DNA from: Candidatus Sumerlaeia bacterium
Lineage (GTDB): Bacteria > Sumerlaeota > Sumerlaeia > SLMS01 > JAHLLQ01
Reading direction: 5' to 3'
NCBI GenBank assembly: GCA_019634695.1
Contig: JAHCAW010000032.1
Location: 1 to 46,139 of the forward strand
Length of the DNA: 46,139 nucleotides
Positions 29,342 to 37,916 of the stretch are shown one piece after another (the first letter of the stretch is position 1; the number at the start of each line of letters is the position of its first letter). The position numbers and the translations under genes are program-made. The notes beneath the pieces were generated by a model that had not been told where the DNA came from, did no database searches, and saw nothing but the letters and a program-made list of their open reading frames with translations.

Positions 29342-29635
29342 TCACGCCCCGCCGTACACGGCAGCCGGCAATACTGGACGAAAAGGGTGGATTTCAAACG
29401 ACTCGAACACCCCCTCGAGCCGGTACGGGTCCTGCCGGGCCAGCGCCGCCACCTCCTCGCGCGACTCCGCCTCGAGGATGAACAGCGAGCCGGCGAAATC
29501 GGTCATCGGCCCCGCCATCTTCAGGCGCCCCGCCTCGTCCAGCGGCCGCCAGTAGGCCAGATGGCGCTCGCGCACCTGCGGGCGCTTGGCCCGCGAGTCC
29601 GGCGCATCGCGACAGATCAGCACGAAGGTCGTCAC
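29342..29635 (-). CDS. YciI-like protein
   Basis: A 97-residue protein of the YciI/dimeric alpha-beta barrel group. TTFVLICRDAPDSRAKRPQVRERHLAYWRPL, GRLKMAGPMTD and LFILEAESREEVAALARQDPY follow the family closely; the conserved His is in ERHLAY. The biochemical role of this family is poorly known. The start is GTG 29635, fixed by AGGAGAG upstream. It overlaps the stop of the MOSC gene by four bases (GTGA), so translation is coupled. Confidence 0.85.
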   Translation of the reverse strand: MTTFVLICRDAPDSRAKRPQVRERHLAYWRPLDEAGRLKMAGPMTDFAGSLFILEAESREEVAALARQDPYRLEGVFESFEIHPFRPVLPAAVYGGA

Positions 29636-30333
29636 AGGGTCTCTCCTTCCGACAGGCGCTGGCGGGCCAGACGGGCCCGGCGGCGCTCGGTGTGTTGGCG
29701 CAGACTTTCCTTCCACTTCGGGGAGAGCTCGGGCACGTCGAGCAGGCGCTCGATGGTCTCGAAGTCCTCGCCCTCCTGATACAGCGCGCGGTTCAGGCGC
29801 GTGATCGTCCACTCGGCCGGCCCGTGCGCCTCGAAGCGCAACGTGTCGCCGGGAGCGATCATGCCGGGCTCGACGACGCGCAGGTAGAACCCCGTCGTCG
29901 GCTCGGCGATCATCCACTTCATCATGTCGGGCACGCCCAGAAAGCGCGGGACGTTGGCGCAGGGCTCGCGCGGCTGGGTCACCTGCATCACGGCCCCGCC
30001 GTCCGCGCGCAACACATCGCCCACGCGCACGTCGGCCTCGGTCAGTCCCTCGAGTGTCAGGTTCTCGCCGAACCCCGGCCGCGGCAGCTCCTTGCCGGCG
30101 AACGCCTCTGCCGCCGCGTAGTGCGCCGCGCAGAACGCGTTCACCCGCATGTACTCGCCATGATGCCCGCCATACGCGCAGGCGTCCCCTTCGAGCCCCT
30201 CGAACAGCAGGCGCACCGGTCGGTCCACCGGCCTGCGGCCGATCGAGCTCGTGAACCGATCCCCGTTCGGCCCCAGGATCGGCTGGGGACGGCCCACGTT
30301 CAACAACGCCACACGACACGAACCCGGCATCAT
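29632..30333 (-). CDS. MOSC domain protein, YiiM-like
   Basis: A 233-residue MOSC domain protein. The family features are VRLLFEGLEGDACAYGGHHGEY, GFGENLTLEGL and QVTQPREPC, the last containing the conserved Cys that binds sulfur or the molybdenum cofactor ligand. YiiM-type proteins take part in reactions that need molybdenum cofactor, such as detoxifying N-hydroxylated bases. ATG 30333 is preferred over GTG 30339 because GAGGT sits eight bases before it. It is coupled to the YciI gene and divergent from the YkgJ-like gene. The C-terminal tail after about residue 180 contains a helical region ending in basic residues. Confidence 0.87.
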   Translation of the reverse strand: MMPGSCRVALLNVGRPQPILGPNGDRFTSSIGRRPVDRPVRLLFEGLEGDACAYGGHHGEYMRVNAFCAAHYAAAEAFAGKELPRPGFGENLTLEGLTEADVRVGDVLRADGGAVMQVTQPREPCANVPRFLGVPDMMKWMIAEPTTGFYLRVVEPGMIAPGDTLRFEAHGPAEWTITRLNRALYQEGEDFETIERLLDVPELSPKWKESLRQHTERRRARLARQRLSEGETL

Positions 30334-30408
30334 GGCCACACCTCACATCCGCACGCTGCCCGCGCCACCAACCGGTCGGCAATCGGGAATGACCGCCCCA
30401 ACTCGAAC

Positions 30409-30438
30409 CGTCGCCGCTGCAACTTTTTGTTGGCGACG
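30409..30438. promoter_or_regulatory. Bulged hairpin in the divergent MOSC/YkgJ-like intergenic region
   Basis: CGTCGCC pairs with GGCGACG; inside it AAC pairs with GTT around a TTTTT loop, with a 5-base bulge on one side. It lies between divergent start codons, where an operator or leader structure would be expected. There is no further support. Confidence 0.3.
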
Positions 30439-30500
30439 CCGCCGGCGACTTCCCCACACTCGCCGCGCTCTGACGACCCCCGCTCCCGAAGGACGCGCCG

Positions 30501-31211
30501 ATGCCCCTGTCCGCCGCGCAGATTCTCGACCCCCTGCCCGAAACGAAGAAGTACTTCCGCCGTCGCCTGGCCAACGCCCCCATCGACTTCGAGTCCTTCG
30601 GCACCCTGCTCAAGCCCTGCACGCTCGGCCAGTGCTCCGGCATGTGCTGCTACGACGGCGTCTGCCTCGACGACGACGAGGAGCACTACATCGGCGCCAT
30701 CGTCGACGCCCACCCGGTCTTCTTCAAGCAACTCGGCATCACGCGCGAGAACGCCTTCGAGGACGCCACGTTCCTCGACACCGACACCCGCAAGACCCGC
30801 GTGCGCCGCTTCAAGTACCCGCCCCACGTCAACTTCCCCAAGCACTTCGACAAGACCGCCTGCATCTTCCGGTTCCCCGACGGCCGCTGCTCCCTGCAAT
30901 CCCTGGCCATGGAACACGGCGAGCACCCGTGGGCCTACAAGCCGCTGAGCTGCTGGCTGCACCCGATCTCGCTCGAGCGCGACAACCGCACGATCCTGTG
31001 GCTGCCGACCCTGGAGAACGACCGACTGAAGGACGAGAACTTCCCGGGCTTCGCACCCTACACGCACTGCGGATGCGCCCACGCCGACGGCCAGCTCGCC
31101 TATCAGGTCCTGCGCCCCGAAATCGAGGCCCTCGGCGCCGTCATCGGCCGCGACTTCTACGGCGAGATCGACGCTTACTACGCCAAGAAGCGCGAAAAGA
31201 AGAAGAAGTAG
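30501..31211 (+). CDS. YkgJ/DUF3109-like cysteine cluster protein
   Basis: A 236-residue protein with clustered cysteines: CTLGQCSGMCC and CL near residues 40-57, then CIF and GRC near 125-133, CWLHP at about 151 and HCGC at 189-191. This spacing recalls the YkgJ/DUF3109 family, which is predicted to bind zinc or an iron-sulfur cluster. The function is unknown. It ends in a Lys-rich tail (KKREKKKK). ATG 30501 has GAAGGA upstream. Its stop is four bases from the first 39-bp direct repeat of the island that follows. Confidence 0.75.
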   Translation: MPLSAAQILDPLPETKKYFRRRLANAPIDFESFGTLLKPCTLGQCSGMCCYDGVCLDDDEEHYIGAIVDAHPVFFKQLGITRENAFEDATFLDTDTRKTRVRRFKYPPHVNFPKHFDKTACIFRFPDGRCSLQSLAMEHGEHPWAYKPLSCWLHPISLERDNRTILWLPTLENDRLKDENFPGFAPYTHCGCAHADGQLAYQVLRPEIEALGAVIGRDFYGEIDAYYAKKREKKKK

Positions 31212-31215
31212 TCCG

Positions 31216-31907
31216 CCCGCGCAATTCATCCGCTGCGCCCGACTGAGCCGCGCCACAGTCAACGGACCGGGCGCCGCGATTTGTACTCCGTGCCCGTATC
31301 ACTCGATCCCGGGATCTGATGACTGCTCCCCGATCTTGATAAGGTATTTGTTTATTCACGTGGCCGAGGCCGGATGAACGCACGAACAGCCAGCCACGGC
31401 GATCAGATTACGAGGGTTTCGATCGCCTCGGTCGCAGGCGCCCTCAGCACGCTTCAGCGTGCTCTTCCTTGCCCCCTGCTTCAGCAGGAGGGCCTTGCCC
31501 GGCAAGGGTTTCCTAAAGCACGCTTCAGCGTGCTTCCCAATCGGCGCGGCAATATTCGGCACAGATGATTCCGTCGGAGACGACTGGATCGCATATTGAA
31601 ATTCGCGCTGAAGCGCGCTTCAATAGGTAATATATTATGAGCCACCCCACCGGGTGAACCCGGGGGCAAGGAAGAGCGTGCTGAAGCACGCTGAGCGACT
31701 CGCAACGCCCAGCCCGCCTGGATGCTCCGGCGACCCGCCTGCATGGTCCGGCGATTTCAAACGCTGTGCGGCTCAAGTCTTGGGAGCAAACGTGGCTACG
31801 GCTCTGCGAAGGTCGTCGCAGGCAGGCTCGGCACGCGTCACGCGACTGTCGGCAGTTCCCAAATTCGCCCCGCGCAATTCATCCGCTGCGCCCGACTGAC
31901 CCGCGCC
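31216..31907. repeat. Repeat island bounded by 39-bp direct repeats
   Basis: Copies at 31216-31254 and 31869-31907 differ at a single base and bound almost the whole gap between the YkgJ-like gene and gpsA. Inside lie a hairpin array (31446-31692) and a tandem pair of 21-bp units at 31713-31733 and 31734-31754 that differ at two bases. Several stretches (such as GGTAATATATTATGAG) are much richer in A and T than the genome around. There is no open frame that looks like a gene. The layout suggests an insertion with duplicated ends, or recombination between the repeats. Confidence 0.8.
31446..31692. repeat. Array of short hairpins with TTCA/TGAA loops
   Basis: Hairpins visible in order: AGCACGCTTCAGCGTGCT (31446-31463), CCTGCTTCAGCAGG (31475-31488), CCTTGCC/GGCAAGG (31493-31507), AAGCACGCTTCAGCGTGCTT (31516-31535), CGCGCTGAAGCGCG (31605-31618), CCGGGTGAACCCGG (31650-31663) and AGCGTGCTGAAGCACGCT (31675-31692). 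Most loops are TTCA or, inverted, TGAA, which gives each unit an orientation. The part 31600-31700 is repeated as its reverse complement at 37917-38010. Confidence 0.88.
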
Positions 31908-31927
31908 GTCCATCGTTTCCCGGGCCA

Positions 31928-32941
31928 TCACTCCCCGGGAAACTCGTCCTTCAGTTCCCGCTGCATCAGGGCCACCACGGCATCGCGGGCGCTCAGCACG
32001 CCGTCGCACAGGCCCACCACCACTTCGGTGATCGGCATTTCGAGACCCTGGCGCCGTGCGAGGTCCCGCGCTGCCCGCGCTGTCGGCTCGCCCTCGACCA
32101 CCATGCCGATCGCCTCGCGCGCGGCCGCCGGGGTCAACCCGCGACCCAGGTGTTCGCCGAAGGTCCGGTTGCGGCTGTGCGGGCTGAAGCACGTCACCGC
32201 CAGGTCTCCCAGTCCCGCCAAGCCGAACAGCGTCACGCCTTCGGCTCCGAGCGCCGTCGCCAGGCGACTCATCTCCGCCAGCCCGCGCGTCAGCAGCGCC
32301 GACTTCGTGTTGGCGCCAAAGCCCAAGCCGTCGCCGACGCCGGCCGCGATGGCGATCACGTTCTTCAGTGCGCCGCCCAACTCCACGCCCAGCACGTCGT
32401 GCTGCGTGTAGGCCCGCAGCGCCGGCGTCGCGACAAGGTCGCGCAGGAAGCGTGCATCCTCGGGGCGATCGCTCGCCGCCACCACGGAGGTCGGCACGCC
32501 TTGGGCCACCTCGCGCGCGATGCACGGGCCGGAGACCACGCCAACGCGGCAATGCGGCAACGCCCGCCGAATCACGTCGGACAGCGGCGAGGAAGTCGGG
32601 ATGTCGAGTCCTTTGGAGGCCAGCACCACCAGCGGCGAGCGCCCGGCGGTGGGACCGCTCAGGCGCGCGGCCAACTCGGCCGTTGCCTGCGACGGGATCA
32701 CGAAGACGATCACTTCGGCGTCCGCCACCGCGGTCGCGAGATCCGCTTGCAGGCGCACCGACTCCGCCAGCCGCAACTCGGGCACGCCGAAGGGATGGCG
32801 CTCATGGGCCAAGCGTTCGAGCGCCTCGGCCCGAATGTCCCACAGCGTCACCGCGTGGCCCTTGCGGGCCAGCAAGTCGGCGAAGGTGCTGCCCCATGCG
32901 CCGGCGCCCAGCACGGCGATCCGCGTCGCCTCCGGCGCCAT
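31928..32941 (-). CDS. gpsA: Glycerol-3-phosphate dehydrogenase [NAD(P)+]
   Basis: A 337-residue cytoplasmic enzyme that reduces dihydroxyacetone phosphate to sn-glycerol 3-phosphate for phospholipid synthesis. It has the Rossmann motif VLGAGAWGSTFADLLA, VVSGPCIAREVAQGVPT, the catalytic region ELGGALKNVIAIAAGVGDGLGFG (Lys after AL) and LAGLGDLAVTCFS-SRN, all diagnostic of GpsA. ATG 32941 overlaps the stop of the FHA-GGDEF gene (TGATG), so it is the last gene of a four-gene coupled operon. Confidence 0.96.
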   Translation of the reverse strand: MAPEATRIAVLGAGAWGSTFADLLARKGHAVTLWDIRAEALERLAHERHPFGVPELRLAESVRLQADLATAVADAEVIVFVIPSQATAELAARLSGPTAGRSPLVVLASKGLDIPTSSPLSDVIRRALPHCRVGVVSGPCIAREVAQGVPTSVVAASDRPEDARFLRDLVATPALRAYTQHDVLGVELGGALKNVIAIAAGVGDGLGFGANTKSALLTRGLAEMSRLATALGAEGVTLFGLAGLGDLAVTCFSPHSRNRTFGEHLGRGLTPAAAREAIGMVVEGEPTARAARDLARRQGLEMPITEVVVGLCDGVLSARDAVVALMQRELKDEFPGE

Positions 32942-34008
32942 CAGCGGCCCTCCGCGTCGTCGAGCTCAAACCGCCGCGACGCGCCCCCGGGCTGGGTGCC
33001 TTCGTCGGCGCCGCGCAGGATGAGCTCGACCCGGTTGCGTCCGGCGCCCTTGGCCGCGTACAATGCCCGGTCCGCGTCGTTGAGCAGGTCCATCTTGTCG
33101 CGATGCGCCGCGTCCAGGCCGGCCGCGCCTCCGCTGACCGTCACGCGGATCGTCCGACCGTCCTGCGTGTGGATGACGTGGCGTTCGACGTTGCGGCGAA
33201 TGCGCTCGAGTGCCCCCGACGCGCCCGCCAGGTCGGTCTCCGGGAAGATGATGGCGAACTCCTCGCCGCCATAGCGCCCGCAGATGTCGCCTTCGCGCAG
33301 GGACAGGCGCACGAGGTCCGCGAACTCGCGCAGCACCAGATCGCCGTTGAGATGGCCGTAGGTGTCGTTGACCGCCTTGAAGTGATCCAGGTCGAGGATC
33401 GCCACGGTCAGCAGGCGACTGTGCCGGCGCGACCGGTCGAATTCGCGGTGCAGTTCGCTGAAGAAGTACTCGCGCTTGTAGAGCCCCGTCAGCGCGTCGT
33501 GCAGCGCCATCGTCATCAGCATCTGGTCGAGCTTGAGGACGCGCTCGTCCTTGATGAAGTAGCCCAGGCTTGTGCGCCCGACGCGGATGATGTCGCCGTC
33601 GCGCAGCGGCGTCTGCGCCTCGAGCTTCTTCTTGTTCAGGAAGGTGCCGTTGGTGCTGCCATTGTCGACCAGATGGCAGATCGGCTCGGTCGCCGGATCG
33701 TCATGGTTGAGCCAGGTGAGCACGGCGTGCTGGCGCGATACCTCGCCGTCGGCGACCTTGATGTCCGCATCGAGGTCGCGGCCCAGGATACTGCGCTCCT
33801 GATCGATGACGAAGCGCTCGCTGACGCGACGACCATCCAGCGTGATCAGCACCGGGCGGCGCCGCGAGGGCGTCTCCGGTCCGGTGACCGAAACGACCAC
33901 TCCATCGGGACCGACCAGCGAACGCTTGGGCGCATCGCCCGAGTTCGTCGCGATCCGGTCGCCCATCTCGGTGCTGTACTGTTCCCGTTCGGGCTGCCAG
34001 TCTGCCAC
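32941..34008 (-). CDS. FHA domain-diguanylate cyclase (GGDEF) protein
   Basis: A 355-residue cytoplasmic protein. Residues about 52-152 form an FHA domain that should read phosphothreonine (GRDLDADIKVADGEVSRQH, then DNGSTNGTFLN). Residues about 168-330 are a GGDEF domain with HDALTGLYKREYF, the active site GGEEF (247-251) and an intact inhibitory I-site RxxD (REGD, 238-241), five residues before GGEEF. It should make cyclic di-GMP under control of a Ser/Thr kinase signal. GTG 34008 is preferred because GGAG lies eight bases upstream; GTG 34014, overlapping the previous stop, would be only two bases from it. It overlaps gpsA by one base. Confidence 0.92.
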   Translation of the reverse strand: MADWQPEREQYSTEMGDRIATNSGDAPKRSLVGPDGVVVSVTGPETPSRRRPVLITLDGRRVSERFVIDQERSILGRDLDADIKVADGEVSRQHAVLTWLNHDDPATEPICHLVDNGSTNGTFLNKKKLEAQTPLRDGDIIRVGRTSLGYFIKDERVLKLDQMLMTMALHDALTGLYKREYFFSELHREFDRSRRHSRLLTVAILDLDHFKAVNDTYGHLNGDLVLREFADLVRLSLREGDICGRYGGEEFAIIFPETDLAGASGALERIRRNVERHVIHTQDGRTIRVTVSGGAAGLDAAHRDKMDLLNDADRALYAAKGAGRNRVELILRGADEGTQPGGASRRFELDDAEGR

Positions 34009-34010
34009 GT

Positions 34011-34757
34011 TCACTGCTCCAAGTTCGCGCCGGTCCCGGCCTGGGCGCCGCGCAGGGTCTCGTCCGTGGTTTCCACCAACCCCGCAGCCTCGAGAAACCG
34101 ATCCATCGACTCCGCAATAAGGCATTCGGCGGCCATGCCACCGCCCGACGCCTCGCCTCCCGGACAGACCGAACCCGCGAGCACTTTCCCCAGTATCCCG
34201 TCCACTCCAGACTCGACACACGCCTCCAGCAGTCCCGCGGCGGCTGTGTCGAACAGCGCCAACCCAAAGCGTTTTCGGAGTCTCTCGGCCAAGCCCGCAA
34301 CGGTCAAGGGGAGAGCGAGCGAACCGACGCCCAACTCGACGTCCGGCAGCGCCGTCGCCGCCACTCGCCGCGCGGCAAGGCCGGCGGGCAACTCCACGGC
34401 GGCCCCCGGGGTCGTGTCCGGCAGGATCCGCTGCACCGGCTCCAGGGCGCGCAGGTCGCAGGCCCAGCCGGCCAGCACGATCTCCCCCGCCGCCCGCGAC
34501 TCCTCCTCCATCCAACTGGCGGCGCCCCGCGCCATCCCCAGATGAACCAACAGCCGCGCCCCGTGGTGCGCTTGCAGGCGGCCCGCCACGTACTGGTCGT
34601 CGATGCGTGGGGGCACGTGAACCACGCGCAGGTCCAACCCCGCGCGCGTTCGCCCGTCCCAGGCCATGAACGGCCCGTCCACCCGCGGGCGCACGTTGCG
34701 CAGGTGCCGCAGCACCCCGTGGGCCGCGATCGAGTCGTCGAGCAGCAGCGCAATCAC
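34011..34757 (-). CDS. Unknown protein in the PEGA/GGDEF/gpsA operon
   Basis: A 248-residue protein that I do not recognise with confidence. It has a central segment LVHLGMARGAASWMEEESRA and later GLALFDTAAAGLLEACVESGV. The first faintly recalls pyroglutamyl peptidases and the second the Asp region of nucleoside phosphorylases, but neither family's full pattern is present. GTG 34757 overlaps the stop of the PEGA/TPR gene by four bases (GTGA), which fixes the start. No signal peptide or membrane helix is seen. Its place between a TPR protein and a cyclic di-GMP enzyme suggests a shared role. Confidence 0.75.
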   Translation of the reverse strand: MIALLLDDSIAAHGVLRHLRNVRPRVDGPFMAWDGRTRAGLDLRVVHVPPRIDDQYVAGRLQAHHGARLLVHLGMARGAASWMEEESRAAGEIVLAGWACDLRALEPVQRILPDTTPGAAVELPAGLAARRVAATALPDVELGVGSLALPLTVAGLAERLRKRFGLALFDTAAAGLLEACVESGVDGILGKVLAGSVCPGGEASGGGMAAECLIAESMDRFLEAAGLVETTDETLRGAQAGTGANLEQ

Positions 34758-35599
34758 TGGCGGGCCTCGCGCAGCGCATCCAGTCCGGCCAGCGCGCCGG
34801 GGTGGTCCGGCCGCAGGTCCAGAGCCCGCTCGTAGTCGAGCTGCGCCGCATAGGGCTTGAGCGAAAGGTGGTAGGCGTCGCCGCGCACGACGAAGTTGTC
34901 GGCGTTCAGCGGCTCCAGGCGCACGGCCCGCTCGGCATCGAGCACCGCCTCCGGCAGCCGATTCTGCAGGATCATGAACCGCGCCCGCTCGCGCCACGGC
35001 GCCGCCAGTTGCTCGTCCTTCGCCGTCGCCTTCTCCAGCAACGCCAGCGCCCCCGCGTCGTCGCCTGCCTTGTAGGCCCACTTCGAGCGCGCCAGCAGCA
35101 GCATCGGATCCTCATGGTGCTCGACGGGGATTCGTGCCAGCAGCCCCTCGAAGTCCGTGCGGTCCGGCGTCAGCAACGCCGCCGCGATCAGCACGTGCGG
35201 GTTCTGGCGATTGCGTGTGTAGGCCTGCACCACCTCGCGGAAGACCCCGGGAAAGCGCTCCGGCGTCATCGGCACCGGCAGCAGATACGTCGTCTGCTGA
35301 CCCGGCCCCGCTGCCACTTCGATCTTTTCGAGCACCGGTTCAATGCCCGGCGCCGCGGCGGTGATGAAGTGTTCGCCCGTCTCCAGCCGCACGGCCAGCG
35401 GCGTCCCGCCGCGGCGCACGCCGTCGATCCAGACGTCAAGCTGCACGCCCGAGCGCGAGACGACCAGGATCGTCTTGCTGCTCGGCCCGTCCGCGCTCGC
35501 CGTCGCCGGCGCCTCGCGCGGGCCCTGTGCCGGCGCCCGACCGCCCGCAAGGAGCAGCAGCACCAGTCCCAAGACCCACGTCATCGATCGCCCGCGCAC
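34754..35599 (-). CDS. Exported PEGA and TPR protein
   Basis: A 281-residue protein with a signal peptide (MTWVLGLVLLLLAGGRAPAQ). Next is a PEGA-like domain, LDVWIDGVRRGGTPLAVRLETG-type, at about 50-90, typical of surface or periplasmic proteins. The C-terminal half holds TPR repeats, clearest at DAGALALLEKATAKDEQLA and KPYAAQLDYERALDLRPDH. GTG 35599 is supported by GAGGAG eight bases upstream; ATG 35584 is an alternative. It is the first gene of the operon and divergent from the M42 peptidase gene. Confidence 0.83.
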   Translation of the reverse strand: MRGRSMTWVLGLVLLLLAGGRAPAQGPREAPATASADGPSSKTILVVSRSGVQLDVWIDGVRRGGTPLAVRLETGEHFITAAAPGIEPVLEKIEVAAGPGQQTTYLLPVPMTPERFPGVFREVVQAYTRNRQNPHVLIAAALLTPDRTDFEGLLARIPVEHHEDPMLLLARSKWAYKAGDDAGALALLEKATAKDEQLAAPWRERARFMILQNRLPEAVLDAERAVRLEPLNADNFVVRGDAYHLSLKPYAAQLDYERALDLRPDHPGALAGLDALREARQ

Positions 35600-35703
35600 G
35601 CGCCCGACTCCTCAAGGCCGCCGGTTTCCGGCTTGCCTTCCCCCTGCCTAAGCCCGACGACTGGAACGCGTCCACCCCAATCGATCCCCTCGTCCCCACG
35701 CCG

Positions 35704-36762
35704 ATGTCCCACCTTTCCGATTCCATCGACTTTGCACTCGAGAAGACCGTCGCCCTGTGCGCCATCCCAAGCCCGACCGGCTACACGGAACAGGCGCGCC
35801 AGTGGCTCGACAGCGAGTTCCGCGCACTCGGTTTTCCGACCGAGAGCACCCGTCGCGGCGCGCTGCGCGTGGACCTCGGCGGCGACGGGCACCCGCTCGT
35901 CATCGCCTCCCACATCGACACCCTCGGCGCCATGGTCCGCGCCGTCACCCCGCAGGGGCGTCTGCGCGTCACCAACATCGGCGGCCTGGCCTACACCGCC
36001 ATCGACACCGAGAACTGCACCGTCCACACGCGCGACGGGCGCACCTACTCCGGCGTCGTCCAGATGCCCGAGGCCTCCGCCCACGTCTTCCGCGAAACCA
36101 ACAAGAAGGAGCGTACCGACGAGACGCTGCTCGTCTTCCTCGACGAGAAGGTCGCCTCGCCCGCCGACGTCGAGGTTCTGGGCATCCGCCCCGGCGACTT
36201 CGTGTGCTTCGATCCGCGCACGCGCCTGACCGCCAGCGGCTTCCTCAAGAGCCGACACATCGACGACAAGGCGTGCGTCGGGCTGCTGCTGGCGCTGGCT
36301 CGCGAGATTGCCGCCGGCCGCGTCCGTCCCGCCCGCAAGACATGGGCCCTCTTCACCGCATGGGAGGAGGTCGGGCACGGCGCCGCGCACGGTGCCCCGC
36401 GCGAGATCGAGGACTTCCTAGTGCTCGACATGGGCTGCGTCGGCGACGACTTGCAGGGCAGCGAGTTCAAGGTCTCCATCTGCGCCAAGGACGGCAGCGG
36501 TCCGTTCGACTACAGCCTCACCTCGCGCCTCGTCGCGCTGGCACAACGCGAACAACTCGACTTCGCCGTCGACATCTTCCCGTTCTACACCTCCGACGCC
36601 GCCGTTGCCCTGCGCGCCGCCTACGATGTTCGCCATGGCCTGATCGGTCCCGGCGTCTTCGCCTCGCACGGATACGAGCGCACGCATCGCGACGCGCTTG
36701 CCAACACCTACCGCCTGCTCGCCGCCTATGTGCAGGACCCCGCCCCGGAGCCCCGCCCCTGA
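35704..36762 (+). CDS. M42 family metallopeptidase
   Basis: A 352-residue cytosolic aminopeptidase of the M42 (glutamyl aminopeptidase/FrvX/TET) family. All expected co-catalytic metal and acid residues are visible: His70 and Asp72 in SHIDTLG, Asp187/188 in HIDDKA, Glu221-Glu222 in WEEVGHG, Asp242 in LDMG and His328 in YERTH. M42 enzymes usually assemble into large tetrahedral particles that trim peptides. ATG 35704 fits the family N-terminus. The stop overlaps the start of the TPR gene (TGATG), so both are coupled. Confidence 0.92.
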   Translation: MSHLSDSIDFALEKTVALCAIPSPTGYTEQARQWLDSEFRALGFPTESTRRGALRVDLGGDGHPLVIASHIDTLGAMVRAVTPQGRLRVTNIGGLAYTAIDTENCTVHTRDGRTYSGVVQMPEASAHVFRETNKKERTDETLLVFLDEKVASPADVEVLGIRPGDFVCFDPRTRLTASGFLKSRHIDDKACVGLLLALAREIAAGRVRPARKTWALFTAWEEVGHGAAHGAPREIEDFLVLDMGCVGDDLQGSEFKVSICAKDGSGPFDYSLTSRLVALAQREQLDFAVDIFPFYTSDAAVALRAAYDVRHGLIGPGVFASHGYERTHRDALANTYRLLAAYVQDPAPEPRP

Positions 36763-37751
36763 TGGAACCCCGACGCCTCGACTCCGTCTGGCAGGCCACC
36801 CGTCAGGCCTCCGCCAACACGCTGGCCGACCTCGCCGACGTGCTGGGCGAGTCGTGCACGCCCGAGTGTCTGCTGCGCGGCATCGTCCGGCTCGAACGCG
36901 GCGAATACGCCGAAGCCCGCGTGGACTTCGACCATGTCCTCGCCACCCAACCCGAGAACCCCCTCGCGCGCCAGTATCGCGGCCTCGTTCTCTGGCATCT
37001 CGGCGAATTCGAACTGGCGGCCGACGATCTCGCCCCCGGCACGCTCTTTCCGCAACGCGACTGGACACGGCGCGCGCTGCAGCGCTTCTGGCCGCTGCGC
37101 CTCGAGCACCCCGAAATCCTGACGGCCGGCATCGCCCCACTCGCGGGGCCGCTGCCATTCGAGAAGGAGGTCGCCAGCGCGGAAGCCTTGACACTGCCCC
37201 GCCGCCGCGCGCTCGCGCAGCGCCTTGCCAAGCGCGGCGTCCGTGCCTACTTCGCCAAGCAGCTTCCGCTCGCCGAGTGGTGCTTCGAGAATGCCTGTCG
37301 CCTCGATCCCGACGACCACGACGCGGCCGCCAACACCTGCTGGGTCGCGTTGCGCATCGGCCATGCCGACAAGGCCCTCGCCCTGCTCCAACCAATCGTC
37401 GAGGCAGACCTCGAGGCCTACAAGGACAAGCGCGAAAGCCACCTGCTGCCGTCGCCCGGCCTGCTGACGATGTACGCCTGGGCGCTGCACGAGACCGGCG
37501 AGCACCGCGGCGCCGTGGCCCTGCTCTCCACCATGCGCCCCGAGGGACCGGACGACTACCACGCCCACATCATCGCCGGCCTGAGCTGGCTCGCTCTCGA
37601 TGAGCACGACAAGGCCAACGCCTGCCTGGACGTCGCCCTCGGCGCCTACCTGCTCGACACTTGGCAACAGTTCGTCGAGCCGTTCTTCGAGAAGGTGGTG
37701 CGCTGGATGCGCACGCGCGCCGCCGCTCATCCGGCCGGCACGTCCGCGTAG
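36762..37751 (+). CDS. TPR repeat protein coupled to the M42 peptidase
   Basis: A 329-residue, probably cytoplasmic protein without signal peptide. TPR-like units are seen at LLRGIVRLERGEYAEARVDF, YRGLVLWHLGEFELAADDL, AEWCFENACRLDPDDHDAA and IAGLSWLALDEHDKANACL. TPR proteins mediate protein contacts, and the overlapping start codon suggests it works with, or is at least produced with, the peptidase. The gene ends just before a repeat island. No catalytic motif is recognised. Confidence 0.85.
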   Translation: MEPRRLDSVWQATRQASANTLADLADVLGESCTPECLLRGIVRLERGEYAEARVDFDHVLATQPENPLARQYRGLVLWHLGEFELAADDLAPGTLFPQRDWTRRALQRFWPLRLEHPEILTAGIAPLAGPLPFEKEVASAEALTLPRRRALAQRLAKRGVRAYFAKQLPLAEWCFENACRLDPDDHDAAANTCWVALRIGHADKALALLQPIVEADLEAYKDKRESHLLPSPGLLTMYAWALHETGEHRGAVALLSTMRPEGPDDYHAHIIAGLSWLALDEHDKANACLDVALGAYLLDTWQQFVEPFFEKVVRWMRTRAAAHPAGTSA

Positions 37752-37916
37752 TCTTGCGGTTTGGGAGAGCGAAGAGCAGAACACGGTTCGTGCCTGCGCT
37801 GGCGGCATGGCGCTACCGCGCCATTCGGGAAGTTGTGGCCACCCTTGCATCATAGCCTTGTGCCGCACAAGAACCCAACTCATTGAGGCATGCGGGTGGC
37901 ATGGACGTCGCGAGTT

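Noticed and set aside
31446..31692. CRISPR array
   Set aside because: The repeats are palindromes of different length and orientation without regular spacers, and there are no cas genes.
31141..31776. Several short open frames in the first repeat island
   Set aside because: All run through hairpin repeats, lack ribosome sites and overlap each other on both strands.
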